Shown piece after piece: positions 1 through 6,212 of a stretch of 6,861 bases of DNA. The notes under the pieces were generated by a model, which searched no databases, was not told the origin of the DNA, and saw only the letters and a program-made list of their open reading frames with translations. The position numbers were made by a program, and so were the translations under genes. The stretch is taken from assembly GCF_002873135.1 (NCBI RefSeq), contig NZ_MCVI01000049.1, positions 1 through 6,861 of the forward strand. The letters run 5' to 3'. Within the stretch, counting starts at the first letter, position 1. Every line of letters begins with the position of its first letter. This DNA is from Shewanella sp. 10N.286.48.A6 (GTDB lineage Bacteria > Pseudomonadota > Gammaproteobacteria > Enterobacterales > Shewanellaceae).

Positions 1-6
1 TCTAGG

Positions 7-100
7 TCTGGCCATCTTTAATCACCAAGTAATGAGCAATAACTCAATCCTAGTAGAGAGTACAATATTTAGCCGCTTAGAATGGGGGGCTGTGTTATTC
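7..100 (+). repeat. 94-bp inter-module repeat, copy 1
   Basis: Begins TCTGGCCATCTTTAATCACC and ends GTGTTATTC. It aligns without length change to 202-295: shared features are TCTGGCC at the start, TTAATCACC, GTAGAGAG in the middle and GTTATTC at the end. Its 28-bp core at 72-99 (GCCGCTTAG ... TGTTATT) is the most diverged of the core copies and contains a run of six G. Confidence 0.8.
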
Positions 101-101
101 C

Positions 102-156
102 ATTCAATATTTAGCCACTTAAAATGGGTCACTTAGAATGGGTGGCTATGTTATTC
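102..156 (+). repeat. Truncated inter-module repeat with internal 14-bp duplication
   Basis: Starts directly after copy 1 with TTCAATATTTAGCC and ends TATGTTATTC. The core (114-155) is 42 bp instead of 28 because a 14-bp block is duplicated in tandem: CACTTAAAATGGGT (116-129) then CACTTAGAATGGGT (130-143), differing at one base. Removing one unit restores a 28-bp core. Confidence 0.8.
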
Positions 157-201
157 TAGATTGCCGTCAACTGGGCAAGCATCATATCCAGAGCAAAATG
201 G

Positions 202-295
202 TCTGGCCGTCATTAATCACCGAATATTCAGCAGCAACGAAAGCCGAGTAGAGAGTTTGATATATAGCCATTAATCATGGCTGCCTATGTTATTC
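202..295 (+). repeat. 94-bp inter-module repeat, copy 2
   Basis: Begins TCTGGCCGTCATTAATCACC and ends CTATGTTATTC. It shares two exact blocks with the copy at 4627-4710: 16 bp TCAGCAGCAACGAAAG (228-243 against 4644-4659) and 28 bp (253-280 against 4668-4695). Its 28-bp core is 267-294, three mismatches from the copies at 2233 and 4682. It lies immediately downstream of module 3. Confidence 0.85.
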
Positions 296-336
296 GCTGA
301 ATATCGGCAGGGAAAACGCCTGCTCTTTATAGCTAA

Positions 337-1869
337 CTAGCCTTCAATCCACTGCCAACTGACTTTGATAGGCTCTTTACGATTGCCGGCATCAATTTCA
401 GACTCAACTGCCCAGATATGCACTCGCTCAACTAAGATATCTAACATGGCTTGGCAGTCCAGTTTCATCTTCTCACTGCCAGTAATGATGAGCTGAATTT
501 GACCATTAAACTTTTTATTTTTCTCTTTGTTCGTCCAGAGTTGGTCGCCAAAACGCACGGCTATACGTTTGGTCTCTATTTCACTAAAACGTATCAGATC
601 ATCCCGTGCATTGTCGGCGGTTTCATCGGCAATAACCTTGAGCTGATAGGATTCTGTTTTTTTATCATGTACTCGATGCACAAGTTCACGAACTGGCCCC
701 GCTTCAAGCTCAATATCTGACTCAGGAGTTAAAGTGAGAGGGTCGATAATAATCACCCCAAAATCCACTAGGTTGAAGGCTTGACTGGCACTGCTGACCG
801 GAATGTAGCTTTTGCCGTTAAGGTGAAAGCATTGCTTGACGGCGTCAAAGCGGTAGGCAGGCGGGATTTGAATTGGACCACTAAAGTCGCTTCCATCCAT
901 CCTATATAGGTGTAACTGATCGGCGCCATAATGTGACCAACCGCCACTATTACCAGTAAAGTAGATGAAGTGACCATCGGTCCAGACTCGGCTCTCACTA
1001 CGAAGTTCGCCTTGATAAGAGCCATCATCAAGGAAGATAGGCTTCATATCCATGACATTATAGGGGCTAGCAAATTTAAGTCGCTGCTTGCCCGTCTCGG
1101 CATTGAGCACAATGCAGTGTTTGTCGGTGCCGATATAAATAGCGGCTTCACTTTGACTGCTAGCCCTGTGATGCATCACACTCATCACGGGATCGTCAAA
1201 CGTGGTAGACCAAAGGGTTTTACCCGTATCTAAACACACGGCATTGACGGTATCACCAGGCCATGGGCTTAGTGAGTTAGGTTCTTCAAGAAAAGACACA
1301 TAAATGAAATAATTGTCGGCAAAAAAATGGCTACGCTGGAAACCTGTCGCTCGAGAGTTTTTACATTGAATTGTCCAGCGTTCATTAAAATTATCGTCCA
1401 ACGCTACTATCGATGAAAAGTTATCGAAATATAAAGCACCTTGATGTTGTTTTGGGTATCGATAAGGCAACGTTAGCAAAGGTTTATCAAACCCTTCAGT
1501 GTCTGCATCGAAAACCAGACACTGCTTATTCTGTCTATCCTTGACTAAACAAAAGTTTTCGAAAAAAGAACACCTGAACCGTTCTTGAGGCAATATTAGT
1601 GTTTTAGGTGCATTTACCAACTGACAGTGTGGGTCAACCTGATAACAATTCAAATAAGTAGGATTTTCACTACGGTAAATCGCTTTACCATAATAAATGT
1701 TTACATAATCTTCTTTTTTCTCAATTAAGTAGTCACCAACTTGAAAACCTACAATCCTATAAGTATCTTTGATATCAATAACTGCAGCGTGTTCATCACC
1801 ATCTATATAAACAATATTACTATCTGAATAAAGGGTAGAAATAAACTCTAAACTAGGAATTAGCTTCAT
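337..1869 (-). CDS. PQQ-like beta-propeller protein, probable immunity partner (module 3)
   Basis: A 510-residue protein, cytoplasmic by appearance (no signal peptide). Blade-like segments are clear: DTVNAVCLDTGKTLWSTTF (206-224), AAIYIGTDKHCIVLNAETGK (242-261), TDGHFIYFTGNSGG (297-310) with LHLYRMDGSDFSGP (319-332), and VIIIDPLTLTPESDIEL (372-388). The 'LDTGKTLW' element is typical of PQQ-like repeats. The C-terminal domain (about 400-510) contains IRFSEI (426-431), FNGQIQLIITG (454-464) and Trp486, each with a counterpart in the 495-residue protein at 4725-6212, so the two are paralogs. The ATG at 1869 overlaps the stop of the 100-residue ORF (ATGA) and has a Shine-Dalgarno AGAGGT 9 nt away, so it can be translated without the upstream ORF. 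It ends with TAG at 337, followed by repeat DNA. Inference: immunity protein of module 3. The propeller fold is more certain than the role; an enzyme of the quinoprotein class is unlikely without a signal peptide or recognisable cofactor motifs. Confidence 0.76.
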   Translation of the reverse strand: MKLIPSLEFISTLYSDSNIVYIDGDEHAAVIDIKDTYRIVGFQVGDYLIEKKEDYVNIYYGKAIYRSENPTYLNCYQVDPHCQLVNAPKTLILPQERFRCSFFENFCLVKDRQNKQCLVFDADTEGFDKPLLTLPYRYPKQHQGALYFDNFSSIVALDDNFNERWTIQCKNSRATGFQRSHFFADNYFIYVSFLEEPNSLSPWPGDTVNAVCLDTGKTLWSTTFDDPVMSVMHHRASSQSEAAIYIGTDKHCIVLNAETGKQRLKFASPYNVMDMKPIFLDDGSYQGELRSESRVWTDGHFIYFTGNSGGWSHYGADQLHLYRMDGSDFSGPIQIPPAYRFDAVKQCFHLNGKSYIPVSSASQAFNLVDFGVIIIDPLTLTPESDIELEAGPVRELVHRVHDKKTESYQLKVIADETADNARDDLIRFSEIETKRIAVRFGDQLWTNKEKNKKFNGQIQLIITGSEKMKLDCQAMLDILVERVHIWAVESEIDAGNRKEPIKVSWQWIEG

Positions 1870-2168
1870 ATGTCTTTTACCTCTACAACCTTATGTACAT
1901 TGTTCCCTAATTCGTCTAGGAATGTATCCCAAAGCTCATCGCCTTCATCGCCTTTCGTCATTCTCATCTCTTTCCTCAACTTGGCTTGATTCTTCTTTGC
2001 CAATTCAACAATCTTACTTCCGATCCCCTTAGCCCCTGTTTTACCGCCATAGGCAAACTCATTAGCTCTAGAATCAAATGACCAACGGGTACAACAAAAC
2101 TGCTCTCTATGTAGTTGGACTAAATCCTTAAATAACTGACCCGGCCCTTCTGTATTTCCATCCACCAA
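1866..2168 (-). CDS. Short orphan ORF, probable silent toxin C-terminal domain (module 3)
   Basis: A 100-residue ORF with no recognisable family. It has an LFKDLVQLHREQF helix (12-24), a Cys pair (25-26), a Gly/Lys-rich segment GGKTGAKGIGSK (41-52), a basic helix (53-70) and an acidic end. The only possible starts are TTG at 2168 and GTG at 2165, with no Shine-Dalgarno site. A TAA lies in frame six bases upstream of the TTG (2172-2174), and the inverted repeat copy begins immediately beyond. The first internal ATG would be residue 69. It therefore looks like the 3' end of a larger gene or a donor cassette that needs fusion to an upstream delivery protein to be made. Length and placement directly before a putative immunity gene, with a 4-bp ATGA overlap, suit a polymorphic-toxin C-terminal domain. 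This is inference from context; the toxic activity is unknown. A degraded remnant is the main alternative. Confidence 0.5.
   Translation of the reverse strand: MVDGNTEGPGQLFKDLVQLHREQFCCTRWSFDSRANEFAYGGKTGAKGIGSKIVELAKKNQAKLRKEMRMTKGDEGDELWDTFLDELGNNVHKVVEVKDI
1879..1884 (-). promoter_or_regulatory. Shine-Dalgarno site of the 510-residue propeller gene
   Basis: AGAGGT on the minus strand, 9 nt before the ATG at 1869 and inside the 3' end of the 100-residue ORF. It supports that start and independent translation of the immunity-like gene. Confidence 0.7.
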
Positions 2169-2170
2169 AA

Positions 2171-2188
2171 ATTACAAAGCCACCCATT
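2171..2188 (-). repeat. Inverted module-edge repeat upstream of module 3
   Basis: The plus strand reads ATTACAAAGCCACCCATT. GCCACCCAT is the exact reverse complement of ATGGGTGGC in the core at 2233-2260, so the two form the arms of an imperfect palindrome about 90 bp long. The same motif occurs at the right window edge (6843-6861), again just upstream of a toxin-like ORF. Confidence 0.75.
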
Positions 2189-2232
2189 ATTTAGAAGTTA
2201 TAACATAACGCCATTCGTTTTAAGTTGCTAAA

Positions 2233-2260
2233 GCCATTAATCATGGGTGGCCATGTTATT
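2233..2260 (+). repeat. 28-bp core repeat downstream of module 2
   Basis: GCCATTAATCATGGGTGGC followed by CATGTTATT. It is identical over all 28 bases to 4682-4709. Internal dyad symmetry is visible: CATGG-GTGG-CCATG, and GCCA/TGGC at the outer positions. Confidence 0.88.
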
Positions 2261-2301
2261 TATGCTTGGCTGTAATGCCGGCGACGCTGCTGAAGCATAA
2301 A
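2259..2301. repeat. 9-bp inverted repeat (hairpin) downstream of the 450-residue gene
   Basis: TTTATGCTT (2259-2267) and AAGCATAAA (2293-2301) are perfect 9-bp arms around a 25-base GC-richer interior. It lies 50 bp after the stop of the 450-residue gene, between two repeat copies. The stem is AT-rich and lacks a following T-run, so it is recorded as a hairpin rather than a terminator. Confidence 0.55.
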
Positions 2302-2329
2302 CATTAACAATGGCTGGCCAGATTTATTC
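2302..2329 (+). repeat. Degenerate core repeat adjoining module 2
   Basis: CATTAACAATGGCTGGCC then AGATTTATTC. It resembles the end of the core element (CATTAATCATGGGTGGCC, GTTATTC) with small indels. AATGGCTGGCC at 2309-2319 also resembles AATGGTCTGGCC at 197-208, at the start of copy 2, and both are preceded by AAGCAT (2293, 177). The homology is real but which part of the repeat it represents is uncertain. Confidence 0.5.
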
Positions 2330-2350
2330 TTTTTATGTCTTAGTTATTTT

Positions 2351-3703
2351 TTACTCTTCTTTTAATAAGTCTGACTCAATTCCATTTTCTTTTAGCAGCT
2401 TAAATATATTACTTGGTAAGATAAACAAGGAAGTTGCCCCCTCTTCAACCGATAATAATGCTTGCTTCGGAAACCACTCCATAGCCAAATCTATAATCTT
2501 CTGAAAGTAATCTGCTGTTTCATTACTAAAAATCTCATCCAGATTAATCTCTCCTATCACTTGCTCATTTAAACTAATCGTTAATACATCATCTTTGGTC
2601 TCATCTTGGTAACTAACACTATCACGCCCGCCACGTAACTTAACTAACTGCTCTAAGGGGTCAAGAAAACCTAAATAAGGTGGGCGAATATTATCTAAAT
2701 CCTCAATATTAAATAACTCAATCGTTTCATCTTCAAAATAGTCAGCTAAACAGTCTATGATTTCAGTTCTATTTATACCATCAAGTAGTAGCTGATTAAG
2801 TTCATCCTCGACATTAGTCTTATTGTTTTCAATATCCACTTCTTCAGCTTTATCTTTTGAAAAGTATTCATCACGTGTTAGATACTTCCCAGCTTTGACA
2901 TTCACCCAAATGGTTTTCCATTCAGGGGCAATCTCGTCTGAATCAAGTTGCTTAAACCAAAGCTCTGCGATTGTTTGAAACACCGCAGAATATTGCTGCC
3001 GTTGCTGGTAAAACTGCAGGCTAGTTGCCAGCATCCGCCCGAGTTTTTCTTCAGAATCATCCCTTCGCATTTGTCTTTTATACATTTCAGTGGAGAGATA
3101 TTGACTTAAATGACAAAGATGCTGAATAGAGAAAGCATTAAAATATGGAGCGAATGGTTCACCCTCTTTATTATCTTTAATAATCCCCCCCAACTTATCA
3201 ATAGAAAATAATGCTCCACTATTTAACGGCCGAAGCGCTTCAAGCCGAGCTGGTTCTGTCTGATTAACATAAGCGTCATCGAGAAATTGCTGATTTAAGA
3301 ATAAAAACTGATAAAGTAGTTGCTCACGCTGTAAAAAAAGTGACTTTACATTTTCAGTCGCATTTAATGGCGTCAACAATCGACTTCTATTTTTAATTAA
3401 TAAATAGCTAGTACTGATACTGCCCAGCATTGATTCTTCACAGCGGGCTTCAGATTTGATGCGCTGAAACTCTGCAAACCAAACGTTAATATCATCTGAT
3501 GGGTGCCACGCTAAACAGTAGATAAGCGGTACAGGTTCTGCCCATGCAATATCTTCTTGTTTACGTATTCCCTTTAGAAAATAGGGCTCCATATATTTAA
3601 CTTCTTTTTTAGAGTATTGGTGCTCTAAGAGGCGTTTTTTTAACTCAGTCCATAATACCTTACGAGCCTTCATCCATTTTTTATCTTCAACTTTCCAATA
3701 CAT
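2351..3703 (-). CDS. Acidic protein of unknown family, candidate immunity protein (module 2)
   Basis: A 450-residue protein I do not recognise. The first 270 residues look mostly alpha-helical (for example 11-30, 120-141, 190-212, 218-250), with several Trp residues (3, 10, 18, 54, 66, 75). Residues about 275-340 are strongly acidic (DKAEEVDIENNK, DYFEDETIELFNIEDLDN). The last 105 residues look like a separate alpha/beta domain with LTISLNEQVIGEINL (374-388) and FQKIIDLAMEWFP (400-412). No signal peptide, membrane helix or catalytic motif is visible. The ATG at 3703 has a Shine-Dalgarno GTGGAG inside the last codons of the upstream nuclease gene, 9 nt away, so the pair is an operon. By position it corresponds to the two propeller proteins, as second gene of its module, but shows no visible similarity to them. 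Inference: immunity partner of the 293-residue protein, its acidic segment matching the Lys-rich region of that protein. It is large for an immunity protein, so an accessory or chaperone role remains possible. Confidence 0.68.
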   Translation of the reverse strand: MYWKVEDKKWMKARKVLWTELKKRLLEHQYSKKEVKYMEPYFLKGIRKQEDIAWAEPVPLIYCLAWHPSDDINVWFAEFQRIKSEARCEESMLGSISTSYLLIKNRSRLLTPLNATENVKSLFLQREQLLYQFLFLNQQFLDDAYVNQTEPARLEALRPLNSGALFSIDKLGGIIKDNKEGEPFAPYFNAFSIQHLCHLSQYLSTEMYKRQMRRDDSEEKLGRMLATSLQFYQQRQQYSAVFQTIAELWFKQLDSDEIAPEWKTIWVNVKAGKYLTRDEYFSKDKAEEVDIENNKTNVEDELNQLLLDGINRTEIIDCLADYFEDETIELFNIEDLDNIRPPYLGFLDPLEQLVKLRGGRDSVSYQDETKDDVLTISLNEQVIGEINLDEIFSNETADYFQKIIDLAMEWFPKQALLSVEEGATSLFILPSNIFKLLKENGIESDLLKEE

Positions 3704-3709
3704 TTTTTA

Positions 3710-4591
3710 TTACTCCACTGCATTAATTAAGTCTTCCATACCTTCCAGCAAGTTATTATCTAAAAAGTCTTTCATTATCGCCTTAGTATTTTGAACGCCA
3801 ACCATACTGTAAAATAACGACTCACACGTTTTAGTATGCGCAACATGCTCGTTATCTGTTTTCTTTTTCACATCACTTTTGGCTGCTGCAGGTACCTTAC
3901 AAAGTCGCTCGTCCAATTTTATTTTCTTCAAATCAGTCGTTTTAGGACCTTTATACTTTTTATCTTGGGAGACGAACTGCTGAAAACGCCAAGATAATTT
4001 TTGCAAACTAGGTTCATCTTCAGATTCAAGCTCTAAGAAATCAGAAAAGAACTCTTTATGGATATGCTGCCCTCGCTTTGGCTTGCTAGGGTAACCAGTC
4101 CATTCCTTTAGGAGACTTTTATTGAGTGGCATTTGCAGAGACTTCAATTCAAGCCACTCTTCTCCCTCATTGGTAAGCACGATATCCACCTCGCGGGAAT
4201 AACTTGTAACACTGTTAAATGCGATCTTTCTCGAAGCTTCTATCGCTTTCACTTTAGGTTGAGATGAATCTACCTGACTTATTAAATGTTTATATGCCAC
4301 CATAACTAAGTGAAACTGAGCGCCATATTTTTGCTGTCGGCCAAAAAACTTAATAGGGCTAAACATTCTGATATACAGCTCCCTAAGGGCTATTGCACTA
4401 CCTCTATTTTCATCTGGGGAACTAACAAATAACCTACCCTCGGAGAGTTCTTTTTCAAGGTACACAATTAAACCCAGTAGTAATGGCGCTCTAACTCGCT
4501 GATCACCACTGCCTTTGAACATCTCCTTAAAGCTGTTTTTAGCCCCTTTAACCAACTTTACAGCTGCTATAATAAATACTCTTTTAAACAC
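3710..4591 (-). CDS. PD-(D/E)XK-like protein, probable toxin domain (module 2)
   Basis: A 293-residue protein not recognised as a named family. The key visible signature is REVDIVLTNEGEEWLELKS: Asp136, then Glu148-Leu-Lys150, the D...ExK core of the PD-(D/E)XK nuclease fold, followed by a region with KRGQHIHKEFFSDFL (172-186). The N-terminus is a basic amphipathic stretch (residues 3-27), then helices. The C-terminal third is Lys-rich (211-245) and ends in an acidic helix. The start is uncertain. GTG at 4591 is preceded by GAGG only 4 nt away, and an ATG at 4593 is out of frame. The frame stays open upstream for 15 codons to an in-frame TGA, with no ATG, GTG or TTG in that stretch, as if the coding sequence had lost its natural 5' end. 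It ends 6 bp before the 450-residue gene. Inference: nuclease toxin tip, unrelated in sequence outside the core to the 204-residue protein. Confidence 0.62.
   Translation of the reverse strand: MFKRVFIIAAVKLVKGAKNSFKEMFKGSGDQRVRAPLLLGLIVYLEKELSEGRLFVSSPDENRGSAIALRELYIRMFSPIKFFGRQQKYGAQFHLVMVAYKHLISQVDSSQPKVKAIEASRKIAFNSVTSYSREVDIVLTNEGEEWLELKSLQMPLNKSLLKEWTGYPSKPKRGQHIHKEFFSDFLELESEDEPSLQKLSWRFQQFVSQDKKYKGPKTTDLKKIKLDERLCKVPAAAKSDVKKKTDNEHVAHTKTCESLFYSMVGVQNTKAIMKDFLDNNLLEGMEDLINAVE
3713..3718 (-). promoter_or_regulatory. Shine-Dalgarno site of the 450-residue gene
   Basis: GTGGAG on the minus strand, formed by the last two sense codons of the 293-residue gene, 9 nt before the ATG at 3703. 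It supports that start. Confidence 0.7.
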
Positions 4592-4626
4592 ATAACCTCG
4601 GAACTCTTTTGATGACTGGTTCTGAA

Positions 4627-4710
4627 TATTAAGTCACAAATAGTCAGCAGCAACGAAAGTGAGTAGGGAGTTTGATATATAGCCATTAATCATGGGTGGC
4701 CATGTTATTT
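4627..4710 (+). repeat. Inter-module repeat, copy 3, between modules 1 and 2
   Basis: A near full-length copy with the exact 16-bp and 28-bp blocks shared with 202-295. It ends in the 28-bp core at 4682-4709, identical to 2233-2260. GTTATT occurs a second time at 4715-4720, next to the stop codon of the propeller gene. No inverted module-edge motif is seen upstream of the 293-residue ORF, unlike modules 1 and 3. Confidence 0.85.
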
Positions 4711-4724
4711 TCTTGTTATTTTAC

Positions 4725-6212
4725 TTAAGCGTTAAATTTTGTAATCAATTGCACGGGTTTAAATTTATCTGTGCAGGCATACATCCCTTTACCTAAAATT
4801 TCGTGCTCATTCCAATGGGTAAAACGCTTTTCCATCATTGCTAATCTTTCTAAAACAAGGTCTTGATCTTCATTACAACCACTGAGAATAAATCGAATAA
4901 CACCATTGAATGTAGGAGTCGGTTGGCGAGTGCCATATGTTCTGCCGCCATGATTGAACCCGTGATGACTTGCTGAATCACGAGTATAGATTTCACCAAA
5001 ACGTAGTGCATCATCTAAACTTGAAGAATGCATATTAATAACGATTTCATGCTCTAATTCGTCACTTGCAACCACAACTAATTCAATTGTTTTTTCGGGC
5101 TCTTTTTCAAATTCAATTTGGGTACTTAAATTTAAAGGGTCAACTTCAAGACTAGGAAAATCTGCAACATCTTGAGTGCGATTATCCAAGGTAAAGTAGT
5201 GTTTTCCTGTATTGGGATCAGTAAATTGATGTCCCTTAATACGGTAACCTGTTGGCATTGGGACGGTATAAAGCAGCGCATAGCTGTTGAGGTCATATAT
5301 CAATAACAGCTCGTCTTCTGCATGGGTAAAATAGATGTAGCTGCCATCAACAAATATATGTGCAGCACTCACTCTGTAGCCTGGTAAGGCTGTGTTGGTC
5401 GCAATACTTGTTACAACATCACCGCTTTGGGGATCGATAATGAGTATTTTGTCATAGATAGCGACATAAATTTTACCGTGATACAGGCCTAGAGCATCTA
5501 TCGCTTCTGGTATGGGAAGTTGCCACATTATATCGCCGTTATCATCATTGAAACCGGTGAGTGTTCCACCGCTTTCTTTGAGTTTACTAACTGTGTTTTC
5601 AACGAAATTTTCTGATATTTCTGGACCAATAAAACTGATTACAACCCCTTTCCATTTTATAGGTGTGGATGTACGACGCCCACTATAATTTAAATCAGTC
5701 GCCCATACAGTCTGTAACAGTAAATCTCTCTTAATAAACTTCTGCTCAAGACGTTCATAGCCATAGACATGCTCATCAATTAACTTGCTAAATATTGAAT
5801 TGCTGCTTTTAGTGGTAATACTCTTAGTTAAAAAGTTATAAATAACTAAACTAGATTTTCGCCATTTAGGGTAATTACTTACATAACTGAAAAATAATTC
5901 ATCGCTATAGCTTGCCATTGAAACTGGGCATAAATAATCAACAAAGATATCTGGGAAATCAATAACTTCCCCATTCTTACTTATTAACTTACATGTACCA
6001 TTTTCTTCATTGGTGTAATCTACTTGTCTAAAATCTTTTCCACAAATATTAAAAAAAAAACCTAATTTATGTTCAATTTCATAGTTTTCCAAACTTAATG
6101 TTCCATTTTTAAATAAATAACTAACACCTACTCCGTCATTAATATAAATTTTGGTACTATCAAGTGAACTAATATGCAAATGACAATTATTCTCTGTTTT
6201 ATAAATTTTCAT
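4725..6212 (-). CDS. PQQ-like beta-propeller protein, probable immunity partner (module 1)
   Basis: A 495-residue protein with no signal peptide, so probably cytoplasmic. Repeated strand patterns of beta-propeller blades are visible: GDIMWQLPIPEAIDALGLYH (226-245), then KILIIDPQSGDVVTSI (255-270), GSYIYFTHAEDELLLIYDLN (290-309) and a last one near SLEVDPLNLSTQIEF (354-368). A separate C-terminal domain of about 115 residues follows, containing LRFGEI (403-408), FNGVIRFILSG (435-445) and a conserved Trp467. The same motifs occur in the 510-residue protein at 337-1869, so the two are paralogs; the N-terminal 200 residues are much more diverged. Catalytic residues of quinoprotein dehydrogenases are not recognisable. 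The ATG at 6212 has a good Shine-Dalgarno site (AAGGAAG, 10 nt away) and overlaps the nuclease stop codon. Inference: immunity protein for the 204-residue nuclease. A run of ten T on the coding strand (6051-6060, Phe52-54) could allow slippage. Confidence 0.75.
   Translation of the reverse strand: MKIYKTENNCHLHISSLDSTKIYINDGVGVSYLFKNGTLSLENYEIEHKLGFFFNICGKDFRQVDYTNEENGTCKLISKNGEVIDFPDIFVDYLCPVSMASYSDELFFSYVSNYPKWRKSSLVIYNFLTKSITTKSSNSIFSKLIDEHVYGYERLEQKFIKRDLLLQTVWATDLNYSGRRTSTPIKWKGVVISFIGPEISENFVENTVSKLKESGGTLTGFNDDNGDIMWQLPIPEAIDALGLYHGKIYVAIYDKILIIDPQSGDVVTSIATNTALPGYRVSAAHIFVDGSYIYFTHAEDELLLIYDLNSYALLYTVPMPTGYRIKGHQFTDPNTGKHYFTLDNRTQDVADFPSLEVDPLNLSTQIEFEKEPEKTIELVVVASDELEHEIVINMHSSSLDDALRFGEIYTRDSASHHGFNHGGRTYGTRQPTPTFNGVIRFILSGCNEDQDLVLERLAMMEKRFTHWNEHEILGKGMYACTDKFKPVQLITKFNA

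Larger units (their letters stand above)
1..336. other. Gene-free, repeat-rich stretch downstream of module 3
   Basis: No coding region is supportable here. The stretch holds two aligned 94-bp repeat copies (7-100 and 202-295), a shortened third copy between them (102-156) and small hairpins at 161-178 (TTGCC/GGCAA) and 307-323 (GCAGG/CCTGC). The second hairpin lies just after the stop of the propeller gene, but it has only 5 bp of stem and no T-run on the coding strand, so terminator activity is doubtful. Confidence 0.75.

Noticed and set aside
1..300. CRISPR array
   Set aside because: The repeats are diverged, about 94 bp long and unevenly spaced, with no unique spacers of constant length.
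307..323. Intrinsic terminator after the 510-residue gene
   Set aside because: The stem is 5 bp (GCAGG/CCTGC) and no T-run follows on the minus strand.
451..1233. ORFs on the opposite strand and in other frames of the 510-residue gene (451-720, 768-1031, 970-1233)
   Set aside because: They overlap a long gene with clear propeller patterns, have no domain-like composition and no supporting ribosome binding sites.
337..1869. PQQ-dependent dehydrogenase or BamB-like outer-membrane assembly factor
   Set aside because: No signal peptide or lipobox and no recognisable quinoprotein catalytic motif; the C-terminal domain and gene context do not fit.
2081..2168. Reading the EVKD end of the 100-residue ORF as part of a PD-(D/E)XK core
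   Set aside because: It lies at the extreme C-terminus with no preceding Asp-containing strand and no room for the rest of the fold.
2172..2260. Integron attC site
   Set aside because: Cassette layout and palindromic boundaries suggest it, but the ends read GTTATT(T/C) and GTAATT or GTTAATT rather than GTTRRRY/RYYYAAC, the spacing between outer and inner arms is short, and no integrase is visible. Kept only as a comparison.
2310..2504. Plus-strand 64-residue ORF
   Set aside because: It overlaps the end of the 450-residue gene and a repeat copy; low-complexity translation and no context.
4620..4660. Sigma-70 promoter upstream of module 2 (TTGCTG, 16 nt, TAATAT on the minus strand)
   Set aside because: Only 3 of 6 and 4 of 6 matches in AT-rich DNA; not distinguishable from chance.
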